Shown: positions 43,455 to 53,672 of the stretch, one piece after another
How the letters are laid out: every line of letters begins with the position of its first letter
Numbering within the stretch: the first letter of the stretch is position 1
From: Imhoffiella fuscus
GTDB taxonomy: Bacteria > Pseudomonadota > Gammaproteobacteria > Chromatiales > Chromatiaceae
DNA length: 64,000 bases
Assembly: GCF_042682685.1 (NCBI RefSeq)
Contig: NZ_JBHUHX010000015.1
Span: forward strand, 62,001-126,000
Direction: 5' to 3'
Notes under the pieces: generated by a model
Databases searched by the model: none
What the model was told of the DNA's origin: nothing
The model's input: only the letters and a program-made list of their open reading frames with translations
Made by a program: the position numbers and the translations under genes

Positions 43455-45140
43455 TCACTCGATCGACTCGGAGGCAACCGGCTCCGGTTTGGAGGCGGTC
43501 TCCTCGCCGGACGCTCCGCTCGACTCGGCATCCGTCGGCTTACGCCGACGTCGGCGCCGCTTGCGCCTCGACTCCTCGGACGGGGCCGACGCCTCCTGCT
43601 CGGCGGCCAGCTCGACCGGCACTCCCAGCTTTCGCAGAACGGACGGCGGCGGCGGGCTGGTCAGCGCGGCCTGCTCGATCGGCAGTGCGGGCAACAGCGG
43701 ATCCGCCTCATCGGGAGGCGGCGCGGATAAGGGCGCGGATGGCTTCACGACCTCCATGGGCTCCACAGGCTCTGAAGCGGAGACGACCGATTCGGTCCGA
43801 CGCGGTTCATCACGACGGCCTTCCGTGCGAGCACCCGTCTTGCGCGAACGCCGCTCGCGGCTCTCGCGCTCGCCGTTCTGGTGCGCATCGCGCCGCGTCT
43901 TGTGTCCGGCCTCGCGACGCGCCTCGCGATCCGCCCGATCCGGGCGCAGACGGCTGCGCGGATCGACCTCGGCCAGAAGGCTCGCATCGACCGGCAGGAC
44001 CGGGATCTTGGCACCGATATAGCCCTCGATATCGGGAAGACAGAAGGCGTAGGTCTCGCAGACGAAGCCGATCGCGTCGCCCGTCGCGCCCGCGCGCGCG
44101 GTACGCCCGATACGATGCACGTAATCCTCCGGGTCCTCGGGGAGATCGTAATTGACCACGTGGGTCACGTCCGGGATGTGCAATCCGCGCGCGGCCACGT
44201 CGGTACCGACGAGAACCGGCAAGGAGCCCTCGGTGAAATCACGCAGCAGCGAGAGACGCTTGCGCTGCGGCACGTCGCCAGAGAGCACAGCCGTATTGAT
44301 GCCGTTGCCTTGCAGATAACCCCAGACACGGTCCGCCTCGCGCTTGGTGTTGACGAACACGATGATGCGCGCGTCCTCCCAACTGCGAACCAGTCCGAGC
44401 AGGAGCGGAATCTTCTCCTCGTTGGAGGTCATGTAGCAGCACTGGCGCACTCGGTCGGCGGTAATGGTCTCCGCCTCGACCTTGACCAGCTGCGGATCGT
44501 TCATATGCTCGTAGGCAAGCTCGGTCACCCGGTAGGAGAGCGTCGCCGAGAACAGCATGCCCAGCCGCGATTCCGGTGGAGGCATATGACGGAACAGGTA
44601 GCGGACGTCTTTGATGAAGCCGAGATCGAACATGCGGTCGGCCTCGTCCAGCACCGCCACCTGGATGCCCTTGAGGTCGAAGACGCGCTGTTTGAAATAA
44701 TCGATCAGCCGACCCGGCGTTCCGATCAGGATATCGACGCCGGCGGCAAGATCCTCGCGTTGTTTCTGATAGGCGGTACCACCATACACGACAGTGGCAC
44801 GCAAACCTGTATGCTTGGAGAGCAGAAGGGTGTCATTGTAGATCTGGACCGCCAGCTCTCGGGTCGGCGCCAAGATCAAGGCCCGGGGACGACAGATGGG
44901 CGCGGGCTCCGGGGGTGGCTGGTCCAGCAGCCGCTGCATCAGAACCAGCAGGAAGGCGGCGGTCTTACCGGTACCTGTCTGAGCCTGGCCCGCCACGTCG
45001 CGGCCGGCCAAGGAAAGGGGAAGGGTTTCGGCCTGGATCGGGGTGCAGAAGGAAAACCCCGCATCAGCCAGGCCCGCGTGGATCCGCTGATCGAGCACGA
45101 AGGAATCGAAGCGAATCGTGGTTAGGTGTGTATCTGTCAT
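43455..45140 (-). CDS. rhlB: ATP-dependent RNA helicase RhlB with long C-terminal tail
   Basis: A 561-residue DEAD-box helicase. Walker A is AQTGTGKT (53-60), then PTRELA, DEAD in VAVLDEADRMFDLGF, SAT in LFSATLS, and HRIGRTARAG in the second domain. In E. coli RhlB (421 residues) unwinds RNA for the degradosome. Here about 160-190 extra residues follow, rich in Arg, Glu, Pro and Ala (segments such as REARREAGHKTRRDAH and KRRRRRRK), likely disordered and RNA- or protein-binding. It is divergent from trxA and rho, the same order as in E. coli. Confidence 0.95.
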   Translation of the reverse strand: MTDTHLTTIRFDSFVLDQRIHAGLADAGFSFCTPIQAETLPLSLAGRDVAGQAQTGTGKTAAFLLVLMQRLLDQPPPEPAPICRPRALILAPTRELAVQIYNDTLLLSKHTGLRATVVYGGTAYQKQREDLAAGVDILIGTPGRLIDYFKQRVFDLKGIQVAVLDEADRMFDLGFIKDVRYLFRHMPPPESRLGMLFSATLSYRVTELAYEHMNDPQLVKVEAETITADRVRQCCYMTSNEEKIPLLLGLVRSWEDARIIVFVNTKREADRVWGYLQGNGINTAVLSGDVPQRKRLSLLRDFTEGSLPVLVGTDVAARGLHIPDVTHVVNYDLPEDPEDYVHRIGRTARAGATGDAIGFVCETYAFCLPDIEGYIGAKIPVLPVDASLLAEVDPRSRLRPDRADREARREAGHKTRRDAHQNGERESRERRSRKTGARTEGRRDEPRRTESVVSASEPVEPMEVVKPSAPLSAPPPDEADPLLPALPIEQAALTSPPPPSVLRKLGVPVELAAEQEASAPSEESRRKRRRRRRKPTDAESSGASGEETASKPEPVASESIE

Positions 45141-45388
45141 GAAGCTGCGCGTCGGGAACTGGTCTCGTGTGAAGTGTGACGAACCTCGCGCTGGGCAAGG
45201 CTTGCAAATTATCTTCCGTTTGGATCAAATAGCATCTTACTCAAGGGCTCATACCAACGCCAATTCGCCCGCCTGCCCCTCAGCCCGATCCGCGCGACGC
45301 CCCGACCGACGGCAAGCCCTCACACTCGCGATACGCGATACTTTGTGAACACACATTATTACAAGCCAAAAAATGGGAGACGACTTCA

Positions 45389-45715
45389 GTGAGCGATAGC
45401 ATCGTCCATGTGACGGATGACTCTTTCGAGGAAGAGGTTCTAAAATCCCCCGAACCCGTGCTCGTGGACTACTGGGCCGACTGGTGCGGGCCTTGCAAGA
45501 TGATTGCCCCTGTGCTAGATGAGATCGCTGGGGAATATGCCGGTCGCATCAAGGTCGCCAAGCTCAATATCGACGAAAATCCGAGCACGCCGCCCAAATA
45601 CGGCATCCGCGGCATCCCGACGCTGATGCTGTTCCGCGGCGGCGAGGTCGAGGCGACCAAAGTCGGAGCCGTCTCCAAATCGCAGCTGACTGCCTTCATC
45701 GACAGCAACCTGTGA
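45389..45715 (+). CDS. trxA: Thioredoxin TrxA
   Basis: A 108-residue cytoplasmic thioredoxin with the WCGPC active site (Cys33, Cys36), followed by KMIAPVLDEIA, and the cis-Pro in RGIPTLMLF. The start is a GTG at 45389 behind GGGAG (9 bases between). Divergent from rhlB and upstream of rho, the classic gammaproteobacterial arrangement. Confidence 0.98.
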   Translation: MSDSIVHVTDDSFEEEVLKSPEPVLVDYWADWCGPCKMIAPVLDEIAGEYAGRIKVAKLNIDENPSTPPKYGIRGIPTLMLFRGGEVEATKVGAVSKSQLTAFIDSNL

Positions 45716-45788
45716 CGCCCAGCCAGACCCAAACGACACCAGGACCCAGGCAGACTCTTCGGAGGAATGCCTGATCCGAATCGACACT

Positions 45789-45808
45789 GGACGCCCGCTC
45801 GGGCGTCC
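45789..45808 (+). terminator. Hairpin between trxA and rho
   Basis: GGACGCCC and GGGCGTCC form a perfect 8-bp stem around GCTC, followed by TCTCTCC. A probable terminator for trxA or an element of the rho leader. In E. coli rho has an attenuated leader, so either role fits. Confidence 0.55.
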
Positions 45809-45910
45809 TCTCTCCGGTAAACCGCCGCCCCTCACTCGCACCTCCTCGCGACTCGACTCCTACGCGGGGCGCCCTCTACCAGCCACGACCTCTGTCTTAC
45901 AAAAACCGTG

Positions 45911-47167
<1,257 letters not shown>

Positions 47168-47212
47168 ACCCGCTCCGAAAGGGTCTCGCGCCACAATCAT
47201 CCGCGAGAGCAA

Positions 47213-47235
47213 CGTGCCCAGCACGCCTGGGCACG
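47213..47235. terminator. Perfect hairpin between convergent rho and GGDEF genes
   Basis: CGTGCCCAG and CTGGGCACG are exact complements (9 bp) with loop CACGC. It sits between the 3' ends of rho and the minus-strand GGDEF gene, so it can act on both transcripts. No T-run is present on either side. Confidence 0.55.
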
Positions 47236-47240
47236 CGACC

Positions 47241-48680
47241 TCAGGACGAGGGGCCTACGATACGATCCCTACCGAACTCCTTGGCCTCGTAGAGCCGATG
47301 GTCGGCGGATTCCACGAACTCGTCGAGGCTCTCCCCGCCATACTGGCTGATACCACCGCTGATGGTCACCGTCAGCCCCTCGGCCGGCCAAACGCACTCT
47401 CTCAACATCACGCGCAACCGCTCGGCCACGCCCAGCGCCTGCGCCACCCCGGAGTGCGGCAATATCAACAGGAACTCCTCCCCGCCGTAGCGACCGACGA
47501 CATCCATCTCGCGGACGCAGTCACCGAGGGCGGCGGCGACCTTGACCAGCACCTCGTCACCGATCCGGTGCCCGAAGGTGTCGTTGATCCGCTTGAAGTG
47601 ATCGAGGTCGAACAGAATGATCGACAGCGGATGCCCATAGCGCTTGACCAGATCGATCTCCTTGGCGAGACGCAGATAGAGGAAACGCCGGTTGTAGAGT
47701 CCGGTCAGAACATCGGTGAAGGAGGCCGAGCGCAGCTCGTCCTGGGTCGCCTTCAGCTCGGAAACATCGACAAGGGTGATGAGCTTGCTGGACTCCCCGG
47801 CGAATTCGATCGCTTTCGCTGAAACGAGCGCCCAGCGCACCGTGTCCCCCTTCATGGCGATACGGGTCTCGCGTCGCTCGCCATCGGTATCCGGCAGACC
47901 AGCGGCATAGAGCGCCAGCCAGGGCTCGCTGGACAACAATCCCTCGGCATTCTCTTCGAGACCAAGATACGTCTTTGCCGCATCGTTGGCCTTGCTCAAC
48001 CCGAGCCGTCCATCGACATAGAGCACCATGGGAGAGGGCGCTGCCTCAAAGATGGTGGCGAGGTTAGTCTCGCTGTCATGCACACGACGCAGAAGGCGCG
48101 TCGTCTCGAACCAGGCGAAAAGGATCAGGAACAAAATGATCCCCAAGCCCCACAGCAACTTCGCCCTGAGATCCGCGACCAGATGGTCGAGGAACTGGAC
48201 GCTGGAGTAGCAGGTGACGACGCCAACCAGTAGGCGGTCGCCTGGATGGTACAGCGGGACCCTGGACACGAAACACTTTTCACAGTCATCAGAGCCCAGG
48301 GCGAGATCGAGACTGCCCCGGGGGGCGTCGACGAGATCGTAATCCAAGCGCAACGTGATTCGGTAGACAAATGGGGTATCGGTCGCCTGATCCTTGAGCA
48401 GCAGGATGCCATCCAGCGCCGTCTGGAGTTCGCTCTTCAGCCGGTCGGCCGGCTTATCGCCGTCCAGCAGCCTTTCGATCGTCTGGACTTGGGCATGGGC
48501 GAGCGCGCTCGAATGACTCTCGGCCTCGGCGCGCAGCGCGGGCTCCATCACCAGAAACCAATGCGCGGCGATCAGCCCCGTCAGCATCAAGGCCAACAGA
48601 CCGAAGATCAGCGCCAGATTCCGCTCCAACCTGAGCGATAGACGCCACCGGTCGAGGAGCGCGGTATCAATCATCTTCAT
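47241..48680 (-). CDS. Membrane PAS-GGDEF diguanylate cyclase
   Basis: A 479-residue protein with helices at about 24-46 and 174-191 enclosing a periplasmic domain (47-173). That domain contains CEKC (133-136) and another Cys at 157. Then a PAS domain (about 203-310) and a GGDEF domain (about 315-475) with GGEEF (399-403) and an intact inhibitory RxxD (R390, D393). It should make cyclic di-GMP under envelope or redox control. Its start overlaps the end of the upstream YfiR-like gene by 14 bases (8 if ATG 48674 is used). With the YfiR-like protein and a TonB receptor it forms a three-gene unit resembling the YfiBNR tripartite system, with a receptor in place of YfiB. Confidence 0.88.
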   Translation of the reverse strand: MKMIDTALLDRWRLSLRLERNLALIFGLLALMLTGLIAAHWFLVMEPALRAEAESHSSALAHAQVQTIERLLDGDKPADRLKSELQTALDGILLLKDQATDTPFVYRITLRLDYDLVDAPRGSLDLALGSDDCEKCFVSRVPLYHPGDRLLVGVVTCYSSVQFLDHLVADLRAKLLWGLGIILFLILFAWFETTRLLRRVHDSETNLATIFEAAPSPMVLYVDGRLGLSKANDAAKTYLGLEENAEGLLSSEPWLALYAAGLPDTDGERRETRIAMKGDTVRWALVSAKAIEFAGESSKLITLVDVSELKATQDELRSASFTDVLTGLYNRRFLYLRLAKEIDLVKRYGHPLSIILFDLDHFKRINDTFGHRIGDEVLVKVAAALGDCVREMDVVGRYGGEEFLLILPHSGVAQALGVAERLRVMLRECVWPAEGLTVTISGGISQYGGESLDEFVESADHRLYEAKEFGRDRIVGPSS

Positions 48681-49251
48681 AGGACCGCGCCACCTCCAAG
48701 AAGAATGGCCTGAACCGAATCTTGGCGCGTCGCGCCTGCGCTCGATTGACGTAGGGAAGAATACGGTCGGCTACATAGATCCCGGCGACGGCACCGCCTT
48801 CGACGGCACCGGCGAAGGGCGAAAAGACCAGGGCATGATGGCGCAGAGACCAGGACCTCAGCCTCGCGGGCGCAATGCCAACACTCGCGACAAAGATACC
48901 GCCCAGCACCTCTCCAACGTAGTGATCCAAGCTTGCGGCCGACTGAACCTGGACGTCGAGCGGAACCCCGCGAATCTCACCGATCGCGTCGAGGTTGGAT
49001 ACGGCCTGACGGGCCGCAGCGTCCGAGCCCTCGTACACCACCAGCACCACCAGCCGGCCATCCTCTGTGCTGTGATCGGCGAGCGACTCCAAGGCACCCA
49101 GACAGGAGGGGAAGAGCTTCAGTCCGACCCGAAAACGCTGCTCGTCTTCGCGCCACAGCGCTTCTCCCCCGGAGACCCAATTCGCGACGCCGACACAGAG
49201 GCATAGCCCCAGAATCAGTGTGCGAACCAGTCCGGGAGAGCCGCTGGTCAT
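48667..49251 (-). CDS. YfiR-like (DUF4154-like) periplasmic protein
   Basis: A 194-residue exported protein (signal peptide about 1-31, cleavage near SGGEA). The C-terminal stretch (FAGAVEGGAVAGIYVADRI, then a Lys/Arg/Phe-rich helix) follows the YfiR pattern of GG-hydrophobic strand and a helix with FLEVA, and the mid part LVVLVVYEGSD fits the YfiR nucleotide-binding-like strand. YfiR of Pseudomonas represses the diguanylate cyclase YfiN from the periplasm. The relation is inferred from layout and pattern, not from a database. It follows the receptor gene by 34 bp and overlaps the GGDEF gene, so regulation of that cyclase is a natural guess. No strong ribosome-binding site precedes the ATG. 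Confidence 0.65.
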   Translation of the reverse strand: MTSGSPGLVRTLILGLCLCVGVANWVSGGEALWREDEQRFRVGLKLFPSCLGALESLADHSTEDGRLVVLVVYEGSDAAARQAVSNLDAIGEIRGVPLDVQVQSAASLDHYVGEVLGGIFVASVGIAPARLRSWSLRHHALVFSPFAGAVEGGAVAGIYVADRILPYVNRAQARRAKIRFRPFFLEVARSYEDD

Positions 49252-49285
49252 GCGTGACTATGGAAAAGTCGGCATTGCAGGCGCG

Positions 49286-51316
49286 TCAGAAGTTGTACCC
49301 GACCGACATCCACCAGGTACGCCCAGGACGCGGATAGTCGTCCGGCATCAGATGCCGAACACCGACAAACGACTGATCCGGGTAGGCGTAATCGACATCG
49401 GTGAGATTCTTGACACCGAGCGTTCCGAAGAAACCGTTGATCGAAGGTCGGTACTGCAGACTGAGATCGACCAGCGTATAGCCCGGCAGAGGGTCGCGTG
49501 GATCGTAGTCGGCGCGAACGCGCTCACCGACATAGCGCAATTGGGCAGCCGTGGTCCAGTCGGTGAATGGCCGCCACAAGAGGGCAAGATTGGCCAGCAC
49601 ATCCGTACCGCCCTCGAGCGCCTCATCGTCGTCCAGACGCCGCGCGTCCACGTAAGACGCGGACGCCTCCAGCTTGAGATCAGGCCCGACCCGATACTCG
49701 TACTCCATCTCGATACCACGCAAACGCGTATCGGCACTGTTGACGAAGCCGATCCCGCCCAATGCGATGGTGACCGGGCGATCCAGCTCCGACTGATAGA
49801 CGATGAATCGCGCCTCCCAGCGCGGTTGCTTGTAGACATATCCGAGTTCATAGGTACTCACCATACTCGGCTTCACCGGCCCCTCCGCCGGATACTCCAG
49901 ATCGTGGAAGGTCGGCGGACGAAAGGCGCGCGCGTATTGCAGCTTGAAGATATTGTGACTGTCGAAGCGCCAGACTCCAGCAAGCCTTGGACTCACGAAG
50001 CTACCGACATCGCTGTAGTCGTCGACCCGCACCGTGGCGGTCAAATCGATACGATCGGTCGCGCGAAATTGATCCTGCACCAAGGCGCTGAGAATTCGGC
50101 GATGACGGTTGTTTTCCCAATCATCCGCAGGGGGATCGAGCAATTCGGCCCGCGCAGCCTCCAAACCCAGCAGCACATGATGACGGTCGTTCGGATCCCA
50201 GTGAACATCCGCCCCGACCTGATAGCGCGCCTCGTCGTAATCCTGCTCGACATAGAGTGCCGATCGCATCCCCATGAAACCAGCGGGCATCAGAAAGAGA
50301 TCGCTCGAACGCTCGTGACGCCAGGTCTCCGCACGCAAGCTCGCGCGCAGAGTCTCCGAGACAATCAGCTCATGACTGATACGCCCGGTGATGAAGCGCT
50401 GCTCGGTCGCTAGACGATCGTCATCGGATGGAAGATAGTGATGGGCACCGTAGTAATCGCCATATTCGTCGTTCAGAATCTGAAGCGAGGCCAAGGTCCC
50501 CGCCCATTCCATATTGACGAACAGACTGCGGAAACGCGAGGCCTCGTCGGAGCGTCCGGGCGCATTGGAGTAAGACTCCAGCCCGATATTGTAGAGCGCG
50601 TCCCGATCCACCCAGGCGCCACCCTTCCCCTCCACACCGACGAAATTGATCGACAGATTCAGGTCGCGCTCCAAATCCTCCCAATACCAGACCCCACCGA
50701 CGCCACCAGAACCGCTCTCACCCGCCTGGACATGGATCTGACGCTCCTGCTTACGGCTGATGACATTGACCACGCCGGCATAGGCGTACTCGCCATGAAC
50801 CGAGGCACCTGGCCCGCGAATCACCTCGATGCGCTCGACCTGTTCGATCGGCAGGTTGAGCAGGGCGTTGGCGTTCGCCTGCATCGTTGAGTTGAGCGAC
50901 ACCCCGTCGAGCATCAACTTGATATTGCCCGAGGTGTAACCGGAGTAGCCAACGCCACGGCTCAGGACCTGACGCTCTCCGGTCATCTCCAGCCCCTGAG
51001 CGACGCCGGGCACCAGAGACAAGGCCTCCCAAACGGTCCGTGCGCCGCGCAACAGCAACTCATCGCCATCCAGTATGGACGCCATGCCAGGGATGAAATC
51101 GGCATTCATACCGCTACGGGTGGCCAAATCGGTCTCGTTGTCCAGCAACGAGAGAAGATCACGCAGCTCACCTTCCTCCTCCACGGATTCAGCGGCCACG
51201 ATGTCACCCGCTTGCGACAGTAGTGCAAGCCCGAGAAACAGAGACCTAAAACAGTTCGGGCCGCAGCCCTTGCGCAATGCCCCGTCACGAACGGGTGAAT
51301 TAGAAACGCTACCCAT
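49286..51316 (-). CDS. TonB-dependent outer-membrane receptor
   Basis: A 676-residue outer-membrane receptor. A signal peptide spans about 1-42. The plug domain (about 70-185) shows the consensus SRGVGYSGYTSGNIKLMLDGV and IERIEVIRGPGAS-type sequence (here VERIEVIRGPGASVHGEYAY). A 22-stranded barrel follows and ends with an aromatic residue (VGYNF). ATG 51316 follows GGAGG with 8 bases. Its ligand is unclear; the plug resembles the CirA/BtuB type. I see no cobalamin riboswitch or clear Fur box upstream. It heads the unit receptor-YfiR-like-GGDEF, so it may act in signalling as well as transport. Confidence 0.9.
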   Translation of the reverse strand: MGSVSNSPVRDGALRKGCGPNCFRSLFLGLALLSQAGDIVAAESVEEEGELRDLLSLLDNETDLATRSGMNADFIPGMASILDGDELLLRGARTVWEALSLVPGVAQGLEMTGERQVLSRGVGYSGYTSGNIKLMLDGVSLNSTMQANANALLNLPIEQVERIEVIRGPGASVHGEYAYAGVVNVISRKQERQIHVQAGESGSGGVGGVWYWEDLERDLNLSINFVGVEGKGGAWVDRDALYNIGLESYSNAPGRSDEASRFRSLFVNMEWAGTLASLQILNDEYGDYYGAHHYLPSDDDRLATEQRFITGRISHELIVSETLRASLRAETWRHERSSDLFLMPAGFMGMRSALYVEQDYDEARYQVGADVHWDPNDRHHVLLGLEAARAELLDPPADDWENNRHRRILSALVQDQFRATDRIDLTATVRVDDYSDVGSFVSPRLAGVWRFDSHNIFKLQYARAFRPPTFHDLEYPAEGPVKPSMVSTYELGYVYKQPRWEARFIVYQSELDRPVTIALGGIGFVNSADTRLRGIEMEYEYRVGPDLKLEASASYVDARRLDDDEALEGGTDVLANLALLWRPFTDWTTAAQLRYVGERVRADYDPRDPLPGYTLVDLSLQYRPSINGFFGTLGVKNLTDVDYAYPDQSFVGVRHLMPDDYPRPGRTWWMSVGYNF

Positions 51317-51439
51317 CACCAATCCCTCCGATTCAAACGCGATGTATCGCGGCGAGCACGACGCGCATCCGAGAGGAACCCGGTTCAGGACGACTCAAAC
51401 TAATGACAGACATGACTTTCGACCCTTCACTGACAGCGA

Positions 51440-53599
51440 TCATTCCAGAAACACGGTCGCACGAGCCGATGCCCCGTGACCGTCAACGACAGAGAGCGCG
51501 GTGTACCCCGTGCCATCCGGACGCCATAGAGCCATTCGAGCGAAAGGTTCGCGAACGACAGGCGAGCCATTGACAAACCAGGTGAACGGCGGAACCCCGC
51601 CACGCACCTTGAGTGCGAGTTTGGCCTGTTCATCACCATCTAAACCGAGGGCGATACGGGCGCCAGCCGGAGGATAAACGATCTCCAAGACGTTTTCTGT
51701 CGATCCCGCATCAGCATTACGGGAATTTCTCACGTGCTTCAAGGGTGGCGGCAATTCGCCGGAACCCGATACGCGCAGAATCCCAGGCGGTGCGGAACGC
51801 AGCGGAACCCTCGGACCCAAGCGCGCGAAGACGTCGATCAGGACCGGGGCTGCGGCGTCGATCCCGATCAGCCCCGGTACCGGGGCGCCGTCCGGCCGCC
51901 CGGTCCAGATGCCCACGACCCAGCGCCCGTCGAAACCGACCGCCCAGGCATCGCGATAGCCGTATGAGGTCCCGGTCTTGAATGCAATGCCGTTGGCTTG
52001 GGTTCGGGCCGGTGTCGGTACGCCCTGAAGGATCGAGGTGACCGTCCAGGCCGCTCGCTCGTCGAGCACCGGCGAATGCCCTCGCATCGAACGGCTCGCG
52101 TTGCCAGAAGACGCGAGGCCTGGTGTCAGATTCTCGCGCAGATCGACCGCACGACCACCGCGCGCCAATGCCGCATAGATGCGAACCAGATCGCGCAGCG
52201 TCACACCCACGCCGCCCAGACCGATCGCCAGTCCGGGAGGCGACAGATCCGGCAGCCGGGGCTCAGCGCCCGCCCGGCGCATGCGCGCCACGAGCCGTGC
52301 CGGCCCGACCACATCCAGCAGACGCACCGCCGGCACGTTGAGCGAGAGCTGCAGCGCACGCCGCACCGTGACCGTACCCTGAAACGCGCGATCGAAATTG
52401 GTCGGCACATAGCCCGAGAATCCGGTCGGGCGATCCTCGATCAGGCTCTCGGGATGGGCGATGCCGTCCTCGAAGGCCAACCCGTAGATCAAAGGCTTGA
52501 GCGTGGAACCGGGCGAGCGCACGGCACGGGTCATGTCGATGAATCCGCGCCGTCCATCATCGAAGGGATCGGCCGATCCGACCGAGGCGACGACATCGCC
52601 ATTGGTGTGATCGGCGACCAGGATCGCCAGCGAGACCTTGGGGCCAAGTAGTCGCGCCCGTTCCTCCGCCAGACGTTCCAAACTGGATTGGATCTCGGCG
52701 TCAATGGCCAGCCGCTGGGTCGCCAGCTCGGGATGCAAGCGGTGTTCGCGCCAGGCGAGATGGGCGGCATGGACGGGAAAAGGTCGACGCGTGGTCGGAA
52801 CGGGCTCGCGCAAGGCGGCGGACAGGGCGATCCGGTCGATCAGACCCAAGCGGTGGGCACGGATCAGGATCCGGTCACGTGCGCGGTGCGCGGCCTCCGG
52901 ATCCCGATCCGGACGTCTGGCCTCGGGCGCCTGGGGCAAGGCGACCAGCAAGGCCGACTCGGCCGCGCTCAGACGTATGGGCTCCTTCCCGAGCCAGGCC
53001 AGCGAGGCGGCCCGCACACCCTCGATATTGCCGCCATAGGGCGCCAGGGTCAGATAGGTACGGAGAATGGCGTCCTTGTCGAGATGACGCTCCAACGCCA
53101 AGGCGGTCAGGATCTGCGACAGCTTGCCGGACAGATGGCGCGTTCCCTGCCCGTCGAGCAGACGCGCCAGTTGCATGGTCAGGGTGGAACCGCCCGAAAC
53201 GATCCGTCCGTGGCTCACCCACTGCCAGGCCGCGCGCAGCAAGGCGCGGGGGTCGACACCCGCATGCTTGCGGAAGCGCCGATCCTCGACCGCCATCAGC
53301 ATGGCCAGATAGCCCGGATCCAGGGAATCGAGCGTCACCGGCAAGCGCCAGCGCCCGTCGTCCACGGTAAAGGGGCGCAGCAGACGCCCCTTGCGATCGA
53401 GCATGAGCACGGACGTGCGTGGCTCGGTGTCGGAAATCACGACCCGATCCAAGAGCCGCCCGAGCCCATGGGCGAACCCGGGCAAGAGAATCGCCGCCGC
53501 CAAGAAAGCCGCCAGCAGACGGCCGGGCAAGAATCCCGCGCGCGACCCAGAGCGCGAACCGATGCATCGGACCGGCGCGCGCCAGCCGTTCAGCCACAT
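51440..53599 (-). CDS. pbpC: Penicillin-binding protein 1C (PbpC)
   Basis: A 719-residue class A PBP from ATG 53599 (GTGs upstream at 53617/53623 lack a site). It has one N-terminal membrane helix, a transglycosylase domain with EDRRFRKHAGVD and GGSTLTMQLARLL, a transpeptidase domain with the nucleophile in SPGSTLKPLIYG and the KTG box in FKTGTSYG, and a small C-terminal BiPBP_C-type domain (ending with APPGILRVSG ... VDGHGASARATVFLE, part of it). In E. coli pbpC lies next to the alpha-2-macroglobulin gene yfhM, as here, 73 bp downstream. PBP1C is thought to repair walls together with A2M. Confidence 0.95.
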   Translation of the reverse strand: MWLNGWRAPVRCIGSRSGSRAGFLPGRLLAAFLAAAILLPGFAHGLGRLLDRVVISDTEPRTSVLMLDRKGRLLRPFTVDDGRWRLPVTLDSLDPGYLAMLMAVEDRRFRKHAGVDPRALLRAAWQWVSHGRIVSGGSTLTMQLARLLDGQGTRHLSGKLSQILTALALERHLDKDAILRTYLTLAPYGGNIEGVRAASLAWLGKEPIRLSAAESALLVALPQAPEARRPDRDPEAAHRARDRILIRAHRLGLIDRIALSAALREPVPTTRRPFPVHAAHLAWREHRLHPELATQRLAIDAEIQSSLERLAEERARLLGPKVSLAILVADHTNGDVVASVGSADPFDDGRRGFIDMTRAVRSPGSTLKPLIYGLAFEDGIAHPESLIEDRPTGFSGYVPTNFDRAFQGTVTVRRALQLSLNVPAVRLLDVVGPARLVARMRRAGAEPRLPDLSPPGLAIGLGGVGVTLRDLVRIYAALARGGRAVDLRENLTPGLASSGNASRSMRGHSPVLDERAAWTVTSILQGVPTPARTQANGIAFKTGTSYGYRDAWAVGFDGRWVVGIWTGRPDGAPVPGLIGIDAAAPVLIDVFARLGPRVPLRSAPPGILRVSGSGELPPPLKHVRNSRNADAGSTENVLEIVYPPAGARIALGLDGDEQAKLALKVRGGVPPFTWFVNGSPVVREPFARMALWRPDGTGYTALSVVDGHGASARATVFLE

Positions 53600-53672
53600 C
53601 CGCTGGACCCTATTCACAGCCACCGCATCGCGTCAGACATCGCAGCCGGCCCAGGCAACAGGCAGCAATCGC

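Noticed and set aside
51317..51439. Possible cobalamin riboswitch or Fur box upstream of the TonB receptor.
   Set aside because: No B12-box-like sequence or Fur-type AT-rich palindrome is seen in this short gap.
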